Shown here piece after piece: positions 11,358 through 22,891 of a stretch of DNA of 64,000 bases. Made by a program: the position numbers and the translations under genes. The stretch covers positions 732,501-796,500 of the forward strand of contig JAXBDG010000012.1 in NCBI GenBank assembly GCA_036320915.1, written 5' to 3'. The number at the start of each line of letters is the position of its first letter. The stretch's first letter is position 1. The DNA comes from Linnemannia elongata (lineage: Eukaryota; Mortierellomycota; Mortierellomycetes; Mortierellales; Mortierellaceae). The notes under the pieces were generated by a model. The model worked only from the letters and a program-made list of their open reading frames with translations, was not told the DNA's origin and did no database searches.

Positions 11358-14200
11358 CTACAAGTATGGCTGAACTATGGGGTCTGGAAATATATCTGTC
11401 CATTGGGCTGGAAAGTCAAAGATTTCCAAATCAGCCAAGCGACGAACTCTGCTGAGGGCAACGTATGCTTGTCCAGATGCGAAGGTATCCGACAAGTCCA
11501 CAACGACCTTGTTCAAAGTCAACGACTGAACTCGGTGGACTGTCAGAGCATAAGCCAGCGTGATGGGAAACTGCTTTCGACTCTGCCTGCCGTCCAATGT
11601 CTCCTGAGTGTGGCGTCTCAGGCGGATAACGGCACCCGACTCGTCCATTTGCACAACGATAATGAAGCCCTCGAATCTCAAGATGGTGGCCATTGCCCCA
11701 TTTACCAGACCATTTCGAATGTCCAAGTTGGCAGTGATCATCACTCGGGCGCCGACCTTGAGACGTAGTTCGGTATCGAGTCCCGTCTCCCGCTCAACTT
11801 GGTCCTGCCGCCATTCACTGGCCCTTCCGCCCACTCGTGTATCCACGGCTGTGGAGACGAACAAAGCAGATGGGATTCGACCAAGACAGTTCGAGTTCAT
11901 GTTGCTGACTTTGGCTCGAGTGCTGGCGATGAAGGTCGCTCCCTCGTCAACGATCCTTACGAAAATGTGGTGTATGTCTTGAATCCGTCTCGCTTTCAAT
12001 ATCCGATCCAAGTCCTGAATGTCCTGGGGGAGCTGAGATCCATTCCGGATGATCGAAAGCGTCTTGATAAAATCTTGATCTTGCGCTTGTCGGTGGATCG
12101 TCTTGAGCCGAATCCGCGTGAAATCTCCAAGCAAAGGTGACTCGAACAGCCATTGCGCCTGAGGATCGCCCTCCTTGACGATCGGGCCAAGTTGACCAAA
12201 GTCGCCAAACATTGCGACCGGTACTCCTCCGAAGGGCCGGTATCCCTCCGTAAGGGTTTGAAAGACCTTGTTGCAGACATCAGAAAGTCCCTCAAACATA
12301 TCTCGACCGAGCATTGAGACCTCATCAATGATAAAAAAAGGTCGCCTGTGCCGAACCACGTCCATGGTGTGTATCTTGGCGTCGAGAATATAGGCAGACC
12401 TAGATGCCGTATCCTGCGGTCGGAATAGGCCAAAGTACGAGTGGATGGTCTGCCCATTGATATGACGCGCTGCAACCGCGCTCGGAGCGATCACGATGGG
12501 CTCATACTCGTCTTCATCACGAAGTTTATCCACCAGACCCATTAGAATGGTCGACTTGCCTGAGCCTGCAGCACCGGTGACGAGATATGGGCCGGGTGAT
12601 GTTGCAAGGGTGTCAATGACAACCTCCTGAACGAGCGAGAGCTGAACGGGTTGAGGCGGTGGAAGGTGCTCGGTCTGACCTGGATCGACTATGACAAACT
12701 CCACGGGTGCCTCTTGAAGTATTCCTGGAATGAGCCTCTCCAGTACCTGGTCGGTGAAGAATCCCCTTGCCAACTCGAAGTAGGACGGAGCATGGGTGAA
12801 CGCCAGCCATCGATCTGTATCCAGTCTAGTGGGCATGTAGAGCATCAAAAAGTGCAAACAACAGTCCTCCTTGTCGGTGAGAGATGGTGTTCTCCAGTAT
12901 GGGAGAGCCTGGTTGCCGGGCTGATACTTCTTGTAGCGTCGGGGCTTGGGTACTTTGAGGTCTTGGTACTGGGTGCCGGTCGTGTCATAGACCTGGCGAT
13001 AGTCGGTGGCAAAGTCCTTGTATGTCATACGGTTGAAATCGACTGTATCCGTCGATAACGGTCGAAGAAGATATCGGGTGTAGGCACCAGCAAGCCCAAT
13101 GTCACGACTCTCCGGGTCGAGTTGGTGTAGGTCGCGCGCCTTCTTGATCACGGGTCTCCGCTTCTCGACGGCGTCAGTTGGAAGAAAAATGACGGATCGG
13201 GACATCTGAGAAAAATGGTATCCGAGCATATCCATTGTTAGCTCGACCAAGCCAAGCTTCTGGTACCGAATGGCTTTCTTGCCCTGCTCATCGCCGTCCG
13301 ATCCAAAGTAAACAGAACCTGTGTGGATCTGCCCAGGCTTGGACACGTACTTGGAGATATAGTACATGGCTCTGTCTCCGGTATTGTATTGGAGATCCAT
13401 ATTACTCCTTGTATATCGTAACAGCTCGCCGTTGTAACAGTTGATGAATCTATCCGCCTCCGTTCTGCGCTCATAGCGGTATCGCTCATTCACTTCATCA
13501 AATCCTGTTCTCTCCACCAGTGGCTGAGGGAATCCAAACCGGCATCTGACGGTGGAAGCCTTTTTTGCACTCTCTCGTCTGCAGTAGTCTGTGCATGGTT
13601 GTCTGTGCCTTTGGTGTTTATCGATCAACTCCGCCAGCTCTCGTCGCTCATTCGGATCATCTCTGAAAGGCGTTTCTGATGCCTCAATCACGTTGCCCGC
13701 AATCATTTCATCAATGGACTTTTTGGTCCAAAGACAAAAATGGACATGGGGTACGCCTCTGCCTTGGAATTCGACCACATAGAGCCATGCATCCAATCCT
13801 CCTGTGTGTACTGGGGCCCAGTTCCTCCTGATAAAGTCCCACTTGTCGATCCAGTCTCGGTTGTAGGCTCGGAGAAAGCGCGGAATGTCATCCAAAATAG
13901 ATCCTCCTGGAGCGGTAACGGCTTGGTATTCCGGATTGTCCAGATTGACGGTAAAGGTACCGAAGAGGTGAGGCGCTCCATAGTGCTCAAAAAACTTTCG
14001 TGCACGTTGACGTAGATTCATCCGATACCCCACACCCAATCTGACGGTCCGTGGGATTGGAATGGTCTGACCCGCACGGTAACCACCTCGTCCTATTGTA
14101 ATTATTTTACATATCAATCAATGCTTGTTCTTTTTTTTTTTTTTTTTTTTTTTTTTCACTTTGGAGGCTTCTAGTGTCATGTTGATAACCAAAAAAAAAA

Positions 14201-14232
<32 letters not shown>

Positions 14233-15349
14233 AATAAAAAAAATAAAAAAAAAAAACTTACTCGTCAAGACATCTGCTACGGTAGTGGGTCTGTCGCCTC
14301 GTCGCATGCTTGTAGTTCTCATATGGAATCCAGAGGTCGTTTTCTTGATGTTCCAGTCAGACATAAAGGCAATGAAGCGAGTGTTCCTTGACCAACGCCG
14401 ACAAAAATGCTGAAGCCGATATTTGACGTAATCTTTCAGCGTCTTGCCAACACGCCCTACGCCCGCTCTGGCTGGCACACCTCCTTGAGCAACATCGCCA
14501 TCGTCTGGCGGATCCATATTCACATCCTCCTCGCCGTTTCCGTCGTTTACTTGTCCAACAAGGTCTCGATCACGTCCCTCAAGCCTAAACGAACCTGTTC
14601 CAAGTGGATACAGATCCGGAAACAACATCGGCAGCAGATCTGGATTGCCGTAACGCACCAGTTTTTTCTCTGAGAGGTCAAAGCCAATTTTGATGTTCTC
14701 CAGGTCCTGATTGGCTGCTCTTGGCCCGGGATCGGTCTCCATCAGAAACTCCGTATCAAACCCCTGACGATTCACCGGCCGCACCCTGGGTACATCCTCT
14801 GCCAGTTCCTCATCGATCGTCAGCGGATTTTCGGTCAGGCTAAGGGTGCCGGTATCCACTGGTTGCTCAAATACAGTGTCGGCGTAAAGGGGGTTGTGTG
14901 CTCGAAGAAAATTCCACGCCCTCAGGACTCGGTCCACATCCACCGCCTGCCCTGCTTCCGTTGGTTCCAGAGCAATGGTAGGTTGCCCATCCACAACTTC
15001 CGAAAGTCCCAGAAAATGCTCGCTCCGGTAGATAGAGACACGACCGCTCAGCTCTGGAAATGCCATGCGAGCTTCACCTTGGCTTGACCGAGGAGGAGTG
15101 GTGAGGGTTGAAAAGGTCATCACCCGGCACAGGTATTTCCACTCGTTCCAAGAGATCCCTGTGAGTTCTTCTGGCGTGTCTTGAACATTGTATCCTCCGT
15201 CAGCGAGAGGTGTGGCCATGGGGTTTGGCCAGTTGGTGTTGATATGGTCCATCTATATTATATTAACATAAAACGCCAGCCGACTTGTTTGAGTAACCAT
15301 CCATACAACATACACAAGCACACACGGCACGTACATATATAAACTTGTA

Positions 15350-15382
<33 letters not shown>

Positions 15383-15690
15383 CCCAGTGTACAACATGTA
15401 TTTTTGGCTTTATTTTATTTTTTTCATACCAGCTGAATGGATGCACGAGTGAGCTTTTGATGCGTGGTGCACGCAACATAGTCTTGTCCAATCCTGCACG
15501 GTTCGACTCCGTACTGCAAGCACGGCCACGGCAGATCATCCAGACTGACGGCGACATTGTCGGCTGCCTTTAATCGATGCTTCTCGTCGGGGTATAGCTC
15601 CTTACAACAGATAGAGCAGAAGCATGACAGCCTTTGCGTTTGCTTCGCGGCTCGATTTCTTTGGATTGTTGGGGTGAGAGCGATGGGCAT
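11358..15690 (-). CDS. Second, divergent Helitron RepHel protein
   Basis: Model (minus): 15690-15430, 15252-14262, 14092-11358; introns of 177 and 169 bp, each holding long A/T runs; about 1,328 aa. Exon 1 has a Cys cluster (CFCSICC) near residue 35. Exon 3 has the HUH motif GVPHVHFCLW (about residue 530) and the tyrosine motif YYISKYVSKP. Its Pif1-type helicase has GAAGSGKST (about residue 923), FFIIDEVSML, MFGDFGQLGP and QAYVALSRV. Motif VI reads TVHRVQSLTL rather than the usual HKSQG-type sequence, an unusual change. It is clearly a different lineage from the RepHel at 3089-9728: the Rep region is shorter and the motif spelling differs. No 3' terminus of its own is visible, because Helitron D begins 43 bp past the stop codon. 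The 3' end may have been lost or displaced. Confidence 0.82.
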
Positions 15691-16251
15691 GTTGTATTTG
15701 TTTGAAGATGAGTTTTGCTGCGAGGGAAGCAGAGGGCGAAGGTAGTGTTGAAGGTTAATGAACAAAAAAAAGGAAAATGATTTGAAGGTAAATGGATAAT
15801 AACAAGGAGGTTGGTGTAGAAGGTAGATGAGTGGGAGAAGAGGAAAAGATAAAGAAAGGAGGAAAAACAACGTCAAGACTTTTTTCCGCATAAAAGCCTT
15901 TAACATGACCATTCTGAAAGCTGATCAACATCCAAAGCCTTTTCTCATAAGAAAACTGATTAACATCTAATGCCTTTTATCATAAGAAAAGTGATCCACA
16001 TCTAAAGCCTTCAATATGAACATTTCAAAAGCTGATCAAAACATACATACCTCTTCTCTTTTCTTCTCCTAACTTTCTTTTTACTTCACAACACACCTCT
16101 TCTCGCTACATCGCCACCCATAGATCTCTCCTCCTCATTTCTCTTTACTTCACAACACCCTTCAACTTCGTTCTCTCTGCAGCATTTATCCTTAGATTAG
16201 TCCACCTTCCCTCTTGAACGTGATACAACAATTTTTTTTTTTTTTTTAACC
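15691..16251. other. Shared upstream region of two divergent genes
   Basis: This interval separates the start of the second RepHel gene from the divergent + strand gene. It is T/C-rich on the + strand near 16050-16250. It also has three imperfect repeats near 15909-16040 built on AAGCTGATCAACAT and CCTTTTATCATAAG-like words. A bidirectional promoter role is an inference. Confidence 0.45.
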
Positions 16252-17537
16252 ATGGCATCCGCTAACCCTCCCCCACGCATTTACCTCAACAAAGAGGTCG
16301 TCACTGTTCTCGACAACGTCACACAAAATTCTGCCGGAACACGACTCGAAATACCATTCTCTTGGTCCTACCGACCGAACGCTACGCAGCGAGCGAAACT
16401 TTTATTTCCCATGATGCAAACATATGTCTTTACAACCAAAACTTCAAAATTTGTCAAGAGGGACCTGTTGAGCATTAAGAAGGATGACATGCTTCGCATT
16501 ACCGGCGACATAATCTGTCATTCATACTTTATTAATGGCAATATCGTCTATGCGCCCTCCATCACGCCAGAGGTCATCAAAATGCACAAGGGGAAGGGTC
16601 CCATTGTGGAATTTGCTGATGTGGTGAAGAAGAAAACCTGGGGGAAACAAGCACAAGTAAGCTTAATTTTTTTTTTTTTCAATAGACCTTTTTTTTTTTT
16701 GTGCAATTATTATCCTGTGTAACACAAAGCCTTTTGATTTCTCTACTGGTAGGATGAGTCAGCTTTGGAAAAGGAGATCGCCGCAAAGATTAAGGAGGCC
16801 GTTGATAAAAACCAGCCGATATCGAAGCGCGTAAGTACCATTACCTTTTTTTTTTTTTTTTTTGTTGCTATTTCTAGTATCACCATACTCATTATGTACC
16901 ACTTCATCGCTTGGTATAGGCTGCCAGCTCGGATCTTGCCCATGAGGTACTCAAGAAGATCGCAGGCGGTGGTAAGACCGCTGTTGCTTATGATGCCGAT
17001 GACTTTGTGGAGATTCCCATGGATCCTGTCAAGGAGACTTCTGAAGATGAAAAGAACCTACAGAAAGGAATCCGTCAGTCCATCATGGCCATGAACCTCA
17101 TTGGAGTAAATCCAAAAGCTGGAGAGTCTTCCTCAACAGTTCCGTCGATGGGTTCTTTCTTCACCCGTAACATAAATTCCGTCTCCCCCTCTTCAGGTTC
17201 CGACCAAGAGCCCTCCACACGTCGCGTTTCCTTGGCCTCTCTTTTTGGAGGCAACAGTGGTCAATCAGCCCAACAACCTCCCCCGGCACAAACCACCGAG
17301 GAACAGGAACAGGAACAGGAGGAACCCCTTAATAGGAAAAGAACCCACCTACGATTCCGACAACCTCTCACTTCCACCAACCCACCGGGGAAGAAGAAGG
17401 CTGTCACTGGGCAGAGTCAGCAAGAAACGCAGCAACCAGAAACCCCTGAACCTAGTATTGCTCCTTCTGAGGCTTCTACTAGAGTTCGACAGGCCGCCCC
17501 TTCCTCCAAGAAGAAGGGAAAGACCAAGAAGGCCTAA
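16252..17537 (+). CDS. Three-exon gene of unknown function, divergent from the second RepHel gene
   Basis: Exons are 16252-16656, 16753-16830 and 16920-17537, with phase-0 introns of 96 and 89 bp (donors GTAAGC and GTAAGT; acceptors GGTAG and TATAG). The product is about 366 aa. The start ATG follows a T-run within CCATGG. Residues 1-135 look like a folded beta-rich domain; KKDDMLRITGD followed by alternating hydrophobics recalls OB-fold ssDNA-binding proteins, but this is weak. The C-terminal half is disordered, Gln/Pro/Ser-rich and ends in a Lys-rich tail (KKKGKTKKA). It is transcribed away from the Helitron gene with about 560 bp between the starts. It may be cargo or an accessory ORF of that Helitron, or a host gene. 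I cannot assign a function. Confidence 0.7.
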
Positions 17538-18361
17538 GTGATGTGAAAGCACACCATGACAGACACCTTCTCGACCCAACTTGGAAGTTCAATTAGCTCC
17601 TTCTTTTGCTCTTTACGCATAACATATACATGTTCTTCTTGTTCCTTGCACACACAAACACAGTAGCAAAAGTTTTACAAAACTGAAAATAAAACCCCTT
17701 GCGTCAAAATAGCCAAATATGTTTGTCTCCATGCTCTGTCTAATGCCTTGCAACCAGGACAACCTCTCATCCTCTCCACTCTCTTTGCTCTTTTGGCTTT
17801 TTGAGCTGTCAAAATACTCGGACTATGAAAAATACTAAAAAAGGAAATTCTCCAGAATTCTCCAAAAAAAGTTACCTTTTATGGCAATAATTTTTTTCCA
17901 GAAAAGTTATTTTACTACAGGAACGTTGTTCCATTAACTGGCTTGTGGCAGCCAAGCGTTCATAGCGACGTTGCTTTTTGATCCTTCGATGTCGGCTCTT
18001 TCTCTCCTCCTTCTGCTGAATTCGGCGGAGGCATTGTAGATGCTTTGTTCACTACCACTGCCGTGGTGTAATTTTTTTGTTTTTAAGGGGCTTGATTTAA
18101 AGCTCAAAACGGCGCGTACCTGTGTTTCACAGGAGGGCGGTCGGGGCAGAGTTATAGGAACGCTGTGAATTCCACAATCAGTTATATGTTGGACTAGTAG
18201 ACGCAGATATAGCCTGTCAGTCCGATGTGAAGAGACCGTTATATTACTACACTATCAGAAGGGTTTGTTACCTAAGTAGACGCAGATATAGCTTGTCAGT
18301 CCCATGTGAAGAGACAAGGAGCAAACGAACCACCTCTGCGCCAGTGTTTCTCACGAATATT

Positions 18362-18560
18362 CGAAATTCGACATTCGATTCGATTCGATTCGAAATTTTC
18401 TTATGGTCGAATCGAATGCCATTCGATTCGAGATAGTCGAATGAAAGTCCCATTCGATTCGATTTTCATTCGATTCGACTTTCATTCGATTCGACTCCCA
18501 TTCGATTCGACCTTCATTCGATTCGACCTTTATTCGATTCGATTCGATTCGATTCGATCA
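18362..18560. repeat. Left subterminal ATTCG-rich array of the hAT element
   Basis: Clustered ATTCGATTCG words alternate with CATTCGATTCGA spacers. The same words occur inverted at 21931-22140 at the other end of the element. In hAT elements such subterminal repeats are commonly transposase-binding sites. Confidence 0.85.
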
Positions 18561-18678
18561 TAGACTATTCTCCTACTCTTCCCCAACTCCCTCTAATTAG
18601 CATACCTACTGGCTGCTAATCGCACATCTACTCTATCTAATACTCCTTTTTCTTGTACAATAACCTACACCATTCAAT

Positions 18679-21243
18679 TTAATATTTATTGCCAGTGTAC
18701 TGAGCTGAAAAATATCCATACCAGGAATCCAACAGCATTTGCTCCTGGATCTTGTTAGGACCAAGGCGATTCCTGGTATAAGGCAAAAGGGGGCGGGCTT
18801 TTGAGAAACATCGTTCAGAAGGGGCTGACGTTGCTGGAATAGCAAAAAAATCTCTTGCCATCCTAGCTACCTGTGGGTACGACCCACAGTTCTTTCTCCA
18901 GAAAACCAAAGGCGTCTCCATGACTTTTGGACTTGATACAAACTCCTCTAGCTCGTCTGCCTTTGGTTTCTTTATCATTCCAAGAAGAGCAAGCTCAATG
19001 TCGTCGTTACTGGCATCCAGAGATGGTTGGGTGAGATCCTCGCTTGTGCTGGCCGCATACTCCCTCCATGCGTCTCGAACAGCCTTCTTGGCGCTTTTTT
19101 CATATTTAGACCCCCATCTCTGATCGGTCCAATACTGGAAGCGCATTGCTGGATGGATTGCAGTTGCCACTGAATAAATGGGCGAGTTGTCGGTTGCTGC
19201 ATAGTAATAGCCGAGCTTGTCGTATGCTGCTTTTGCTCCACGGCATATTTCCGGTAGGCGATCCTTATTATCCTTCATGAAGTTCTCGATAACCTCCATA
19301 AGATTATTGTAGACAACAATGGTCATGGTGATTGTTGCATAGGTCTTGCTAGCGCAGACTTTAGTTGTGAGGGTGTCGAAGCGTTCCAGAAGCTCTTTTA
19401 GGGTGTTGAGTCGGCGCCATTCCACCTCGTCCAGAATGCAGTCGGTGAGATTGTCGTCAAGCAATACAGAGGAATAGATGGCCTTGCACTCGATTGCGCG
19501 CACAATCATGGTGTATGAGGATCCCCAGCGCGTACACACATCAAGCAGAGGAGAGAAGCCTTGCCTCCTTTCTGAAGTTGCTGTAAGCTCCTTGAACTTT
19601 TCAAGTCGAGGTGGAGATCGTCTGCAATTTAAAAAAATAAAATCAATGATAGTTCAGCATGTACTCGTTGGCAATATATAATAGATCCAAGTTCATACTA
19701 AAGAACGTTCAACAGTTTGCATACAGCAAAGCGTACCTGATTTTGATAATGCCCTTTCTCAACTTTTGAAGAGCAAGTCTAGTGGTCGACTTATCATCTA
19801 TTGGCTGATCAGTGTCTTCTTCATCCTCCTCCATCGCAATGCTGGTACGAACGAACCCCTCTGCGTCATCATCATCTTCAATATCCATGAATTCCGCGTC
19901 ACTCGGTGCCTCTGCTCCTAGACCATCTTTGCCAAGCATGGCCTGTACAGCAAGATTTATAACGTGCGCAAGACAAGGCACATGCTGCTTGCGTGCATTA
20001 AATGGTCTCCTACAGATCAATGTAGATATAATGGATATGGATTAGAACGTTCTACATTTAAAGCGAACTCTTCTAAGGAAATAGCTGTTAAAACCTTTTT
20101 GTATACTTACCACTCATTAGAGCGCGAGTGTGTATATTCCTCAAAATCCGCCGTTAGTTTAAGGACATTAGAGCCGCTGTCGCTGGTGATCGACATGACC
20201 TTCTGCTGCAAGTTGAAGCGCTCCACAACCTTGACAAACGCCTGCATCAACGCCTTGCCCGTGTGCGGGCCTTTTAGGTGTTCAAACCCCAGGGTGACAT
20301 CCTGCTGTACCCAGTTGTCATCAATCCAATGAGCAGTAACCGCAAGAAATGACGACTGAAAGGGACTTGTCCAGCCGTCTAGAGTGAAAGCAACCATGGG
20401 CACCGTTACAAGGTCGTCACGAATAAGTCCCTCATACTCCTCATGCAATTTTGACATCTGCATTGAAAAATGGCAATATTATTATGGTTATTTCATAACG
20501 ATTACGTTATTGAAAATATACATTTGATTTGTTGCTCTTTTGTTCATCTTCCATAAAGTTGACGTACCCTTCTGGTAATTGTATCATTAGATGGTAATTG
20601 TAAGTCCTCTATAGAGGGCGCTGCATGTGCAAGTTCGAGTAGCTCCTTCAGCAAAGGCGACTGTACGAAGGTGTAAGGCAGCTTGTGGCGGACCAGAACT
20701 TTACAGATATGCCGTTCAAATGTATCTTTTGTAAAATGACTTGAGGATCGCTTTCCATTGTTTGCCAGAGCGTATTCGATTGATCCTGTTCGTCCTACAT
20801 CTGGACTGAGTCTATGGTCGCCCATGAGGTGATTTCTGACGTTGGTGGTTGAGCCCTTGATCGATACCCATCCAGTTTTTTGTAAGCAGCCTGGGACTGT
20901 ACAGTAGATCCTGACAATATCATCAGCATCGGTCCGCTTCACGGCCCAGCGCCAAACCCAACTGCCCTCCTTGTTCGGCTTTGTGATGTTTGGTGAAAGT
21001 TCTGGAGATGGAAGTTCGAGTGTGGAGACGGAGCCAAAACTCTGTTGATCTGCTGTAAAGTTTTGTCGATCGGCAGCGTCATTCTCTTCATCTTTCGCCC
21101 TCGATGTCTACAGTTTATAATGAAAAAAAAAAAGATTAATATTACAGTAAGTTAATATCTGACTGCAGAAAAGGTAAGGAGATCAAGATCAATTGAGCGG
21201 TTTTCATTACAGAAGAAAGCAAGGTATCCAGTGGTTGAGCCAT
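18679..21243 (-). CDS. hAT transposase (BED zinc finger, RNase H-like core, C-terminal dimerisation domain)
   Basis: Model (minus): 21243-21211, 21107-20568, 20457-20111, 20009-19737, 19621-18679; introns of 103, 110, 101 and 115 bp; about 711 aa, no internal stop. The BED-type finger uses C80, C85, H104 and H109. Catalytic acidic residues are probably D218 in FTLDGW and D284 in TSDSGSN; CLAHVINLAVQ follows, as is usual. The C-terminal hAT dimerisation block is clear (PLVFWRKN, then IPATSAPSERCFSKA). The enzyme excises and reinserts the element. The 11-codon first exon is the least certain; a start within exon 2 is the alternative. An acidic insert (MDIEDDDDAEG) lies before the catalytic C-terminal half. 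Confidence 0.88.
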
Positions 21244-21930
21244 ATCCTTATGAGCAACAAGAGGAATGGATAGCAGAAATGGAGAAGCAGAAACGTGGGT
21301 TTATTGCAAGCGTGAAACAAGAAAAGAAGGCAAGAGAGAAAGAGCAAGAAAAGGCAAGAGAGAAAGAGGAAAGAAAAAGAGGTGAAAATGAAAAGAAAGA
21401 AGGATATTTTATTACGGACTACAAAGGGGGTACGTGCTCTCTAAGGGGAGTCGTCACCACTTCACCTGCAGCAGTGGAGAGTGCCGTAGAGCTGGGTTCA
21501 AATTTCTTAACCAGCAAGAAAAAAGAAACGTTTGGGCTTAGTCATTTGTGCTCTCCATTTCTACGTTCATGTTGCCGTTTCTAAAATATCTATTTGTACA
21601 TGCTATTACCTTTATATCTGCTTACGCCTTTTTTTATCGATATGCTATTAGCTTTACATCCGTTTACACTTCTTAGCGTTCATCTTCCCACTTGTCCCTG
21701 TATTCTTCTGTCTTGCTTTCGTTCTTATCCTTGCCTTTCTTTATGGTTTCCTTTTTCTTCATTTTGCAATAAAAAACAATTAAACCTAGCAATATCACGC
21801 ATGTTCTTTCTTCTCACTCTTCACTTTCTCTTACTTCAACTCATCTTCGGCTCAGAACCTGGCAGAAAGGTTCTTAGAAATAAAAAAAAATGTGAGGGTT
21901 GTGTAATATTATCATATATGGAAATGATAA

Positions 21931-22140
21931 GTCGAATCGAATCGAATCGAATCGAATCGAATCGAATCGAATGGAGGTCGAATCGAATGGGAGTCGAATC
22001 GAATGAAAGTCGAATCGAATGAAAATCGAATCGAATGGGACTTTCATTCGACTATCTCGAATCGAATGGCATTCGATTCGACCTAAAAAAATTCGAATCG
22101 AATCGAATGTGGCTTGTATTCGATTCGATTCGAAATTTGA
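21931..22140. repeat. Right subterminal CGAAT-rich array of the hAT element
   Basis: This is the inverted counterpart of the left subterminal array. Runs of TCGAATCGAATCG at 21931-21970 are followed by spaced GGTCGAATCGAATGG-type words up to the right TIR. Confidence 0.85.
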
Positions 22141-22445
22141 GAATCACTGCTCTGCGCCCAATAAATATTGTACTGCTATAAGATCGACTAGGCTACCATG
22201 ACGTCGCATGTCCGAGCAGGGGCCACCATTTTGTAACACCTGAGGGATGTTCAATTGTAAATGCGAAAAAATCCTAAGATCCATATTTAGACAGGGATCC
22301 CCACTAACCCAATAGAGAATTTTCGGAGGCGGAACTTTTCCTTCGCACTTTGCCTTCGTAAAGGAAGGAAAATGTGTAAATGTTTCGAAGGTCTTCCTGA
22401 TTTCAAGCGCAATGATCACATGATGAGCATTCTCAGGCGAAGGAT

Positions 22446-22891
22446 AACCCTCCTACTTTTCCAGTGGCTGGTAAGCCTGTTTAGCTCTGTGGGAGGAGCG
22501 GCGAAGCTTCCCCCTGTGGTGTCCTAGGGGCTCCCGGGTTCAATCCCCTTCGGGTGCGAATTCGGGGCTGAAGCAAAGACACCGGGCCTCGAGGTTTTTG
22601 ACAGTGTCTCCCAGCGGACCGACCGAAAATGAAACTCCCTCCGTAGCGGGGCCGCGTGTTCTTGCGGAAGAGCAGCGGGGTAGAAGGCTCACCCGGCGAA
22701 CCGAGTCACGAGACGGTATATTCTCTTTGTACTAACCCCTTATTATTGTCTTCTTAATGCAAGGCGATTCGAATAATAGTATGAGCCAAGGATTGGTGGA
22801 GGCTTGTAGAGTAGTCAAGCAATTGTTTATGCGACGCACACCCACGACCAAATAAATAATTTACAAACAAAAAAAACCCTCCTACTTTTCC
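22446..22891 (+). mobile_element. tRNA-derived SINE with 17-bp target site duplication
   Basis: A segment of about 410 bp is flanked by the direct repeat AACCCTCCTACTTTTCC (22446-22462 and 22875-22891). Near its 5' end are pol III promoter elements: an A-box-like TAGCTCTGTGGGAGG (22482-22496) and a B box GGGTTCAATCC (22536-22546), spaced as in a tRNA. The rest does not fold as a tRNA. A short A-rich tail precedes the right repeat. Such elements are transcribed by pol III and mobilised by LINE reverse transcriptase in trans. No LINE is present in the window. Confidence 0.88.

Larger units (their letters stand above)
18342..22149 (-). mobile_element. Complete hAT DNA transposon (3.8 kb)
   Basis: The ends are CAGTGTTTCTCA on the left and the complement of TGAGAATCACTG on the right. 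Both sides are flanked by the 8-bp direct repeat CTCTGCGC (18334-18341 and 22150-22157), the TSD length expected for hAT elements. The related unsplit repeat at 57243-57635 contains the empty site CTCTGCGCCCAATAAAT. Subterminal arrays of ATTCG/CGAAT words lie in inverted orientation at both ends. A five-exon transposase without stops lies on the minus strand. Everything needed for autonomous transposition appears present (inference). Confidence 0.93.
17935..22238. mobile_element. Dispersed repeat family, copy 1, split by a hAT insertion
   Basis: The left part (17935-18341) begins TAACTGGCTTGTGGCAGC. The right part (22150-22238) ends CCATTTTGTAACA. Joined across the hAT they correspond to the uninterrupted copy at 57243-57635; another 5' fragment lies at 27745-27890. 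The left part contains a partly duplicated segment around AGACGCAGATATAGC (about 18197 and 18281). The ends resemble TG...CA, so a solo LTR is possible, but I found no clean target duplication and no coding remnant. The class is unresolved. Confidence 0.65.

Noticed and set aside
21231..21584. 117-aa Lys/Glu-rich frame on the + strand inside the hAT element
   Set aside because: It overlaps the transposase first exon in antisense, is low-complexity and has no support as a gene.
22478..22550. A functional tRNA gene
   Set aside because: A and B boxes are present, but the segment does not close into an acceptor stem and is embedded in a TSD-flanked SINE.
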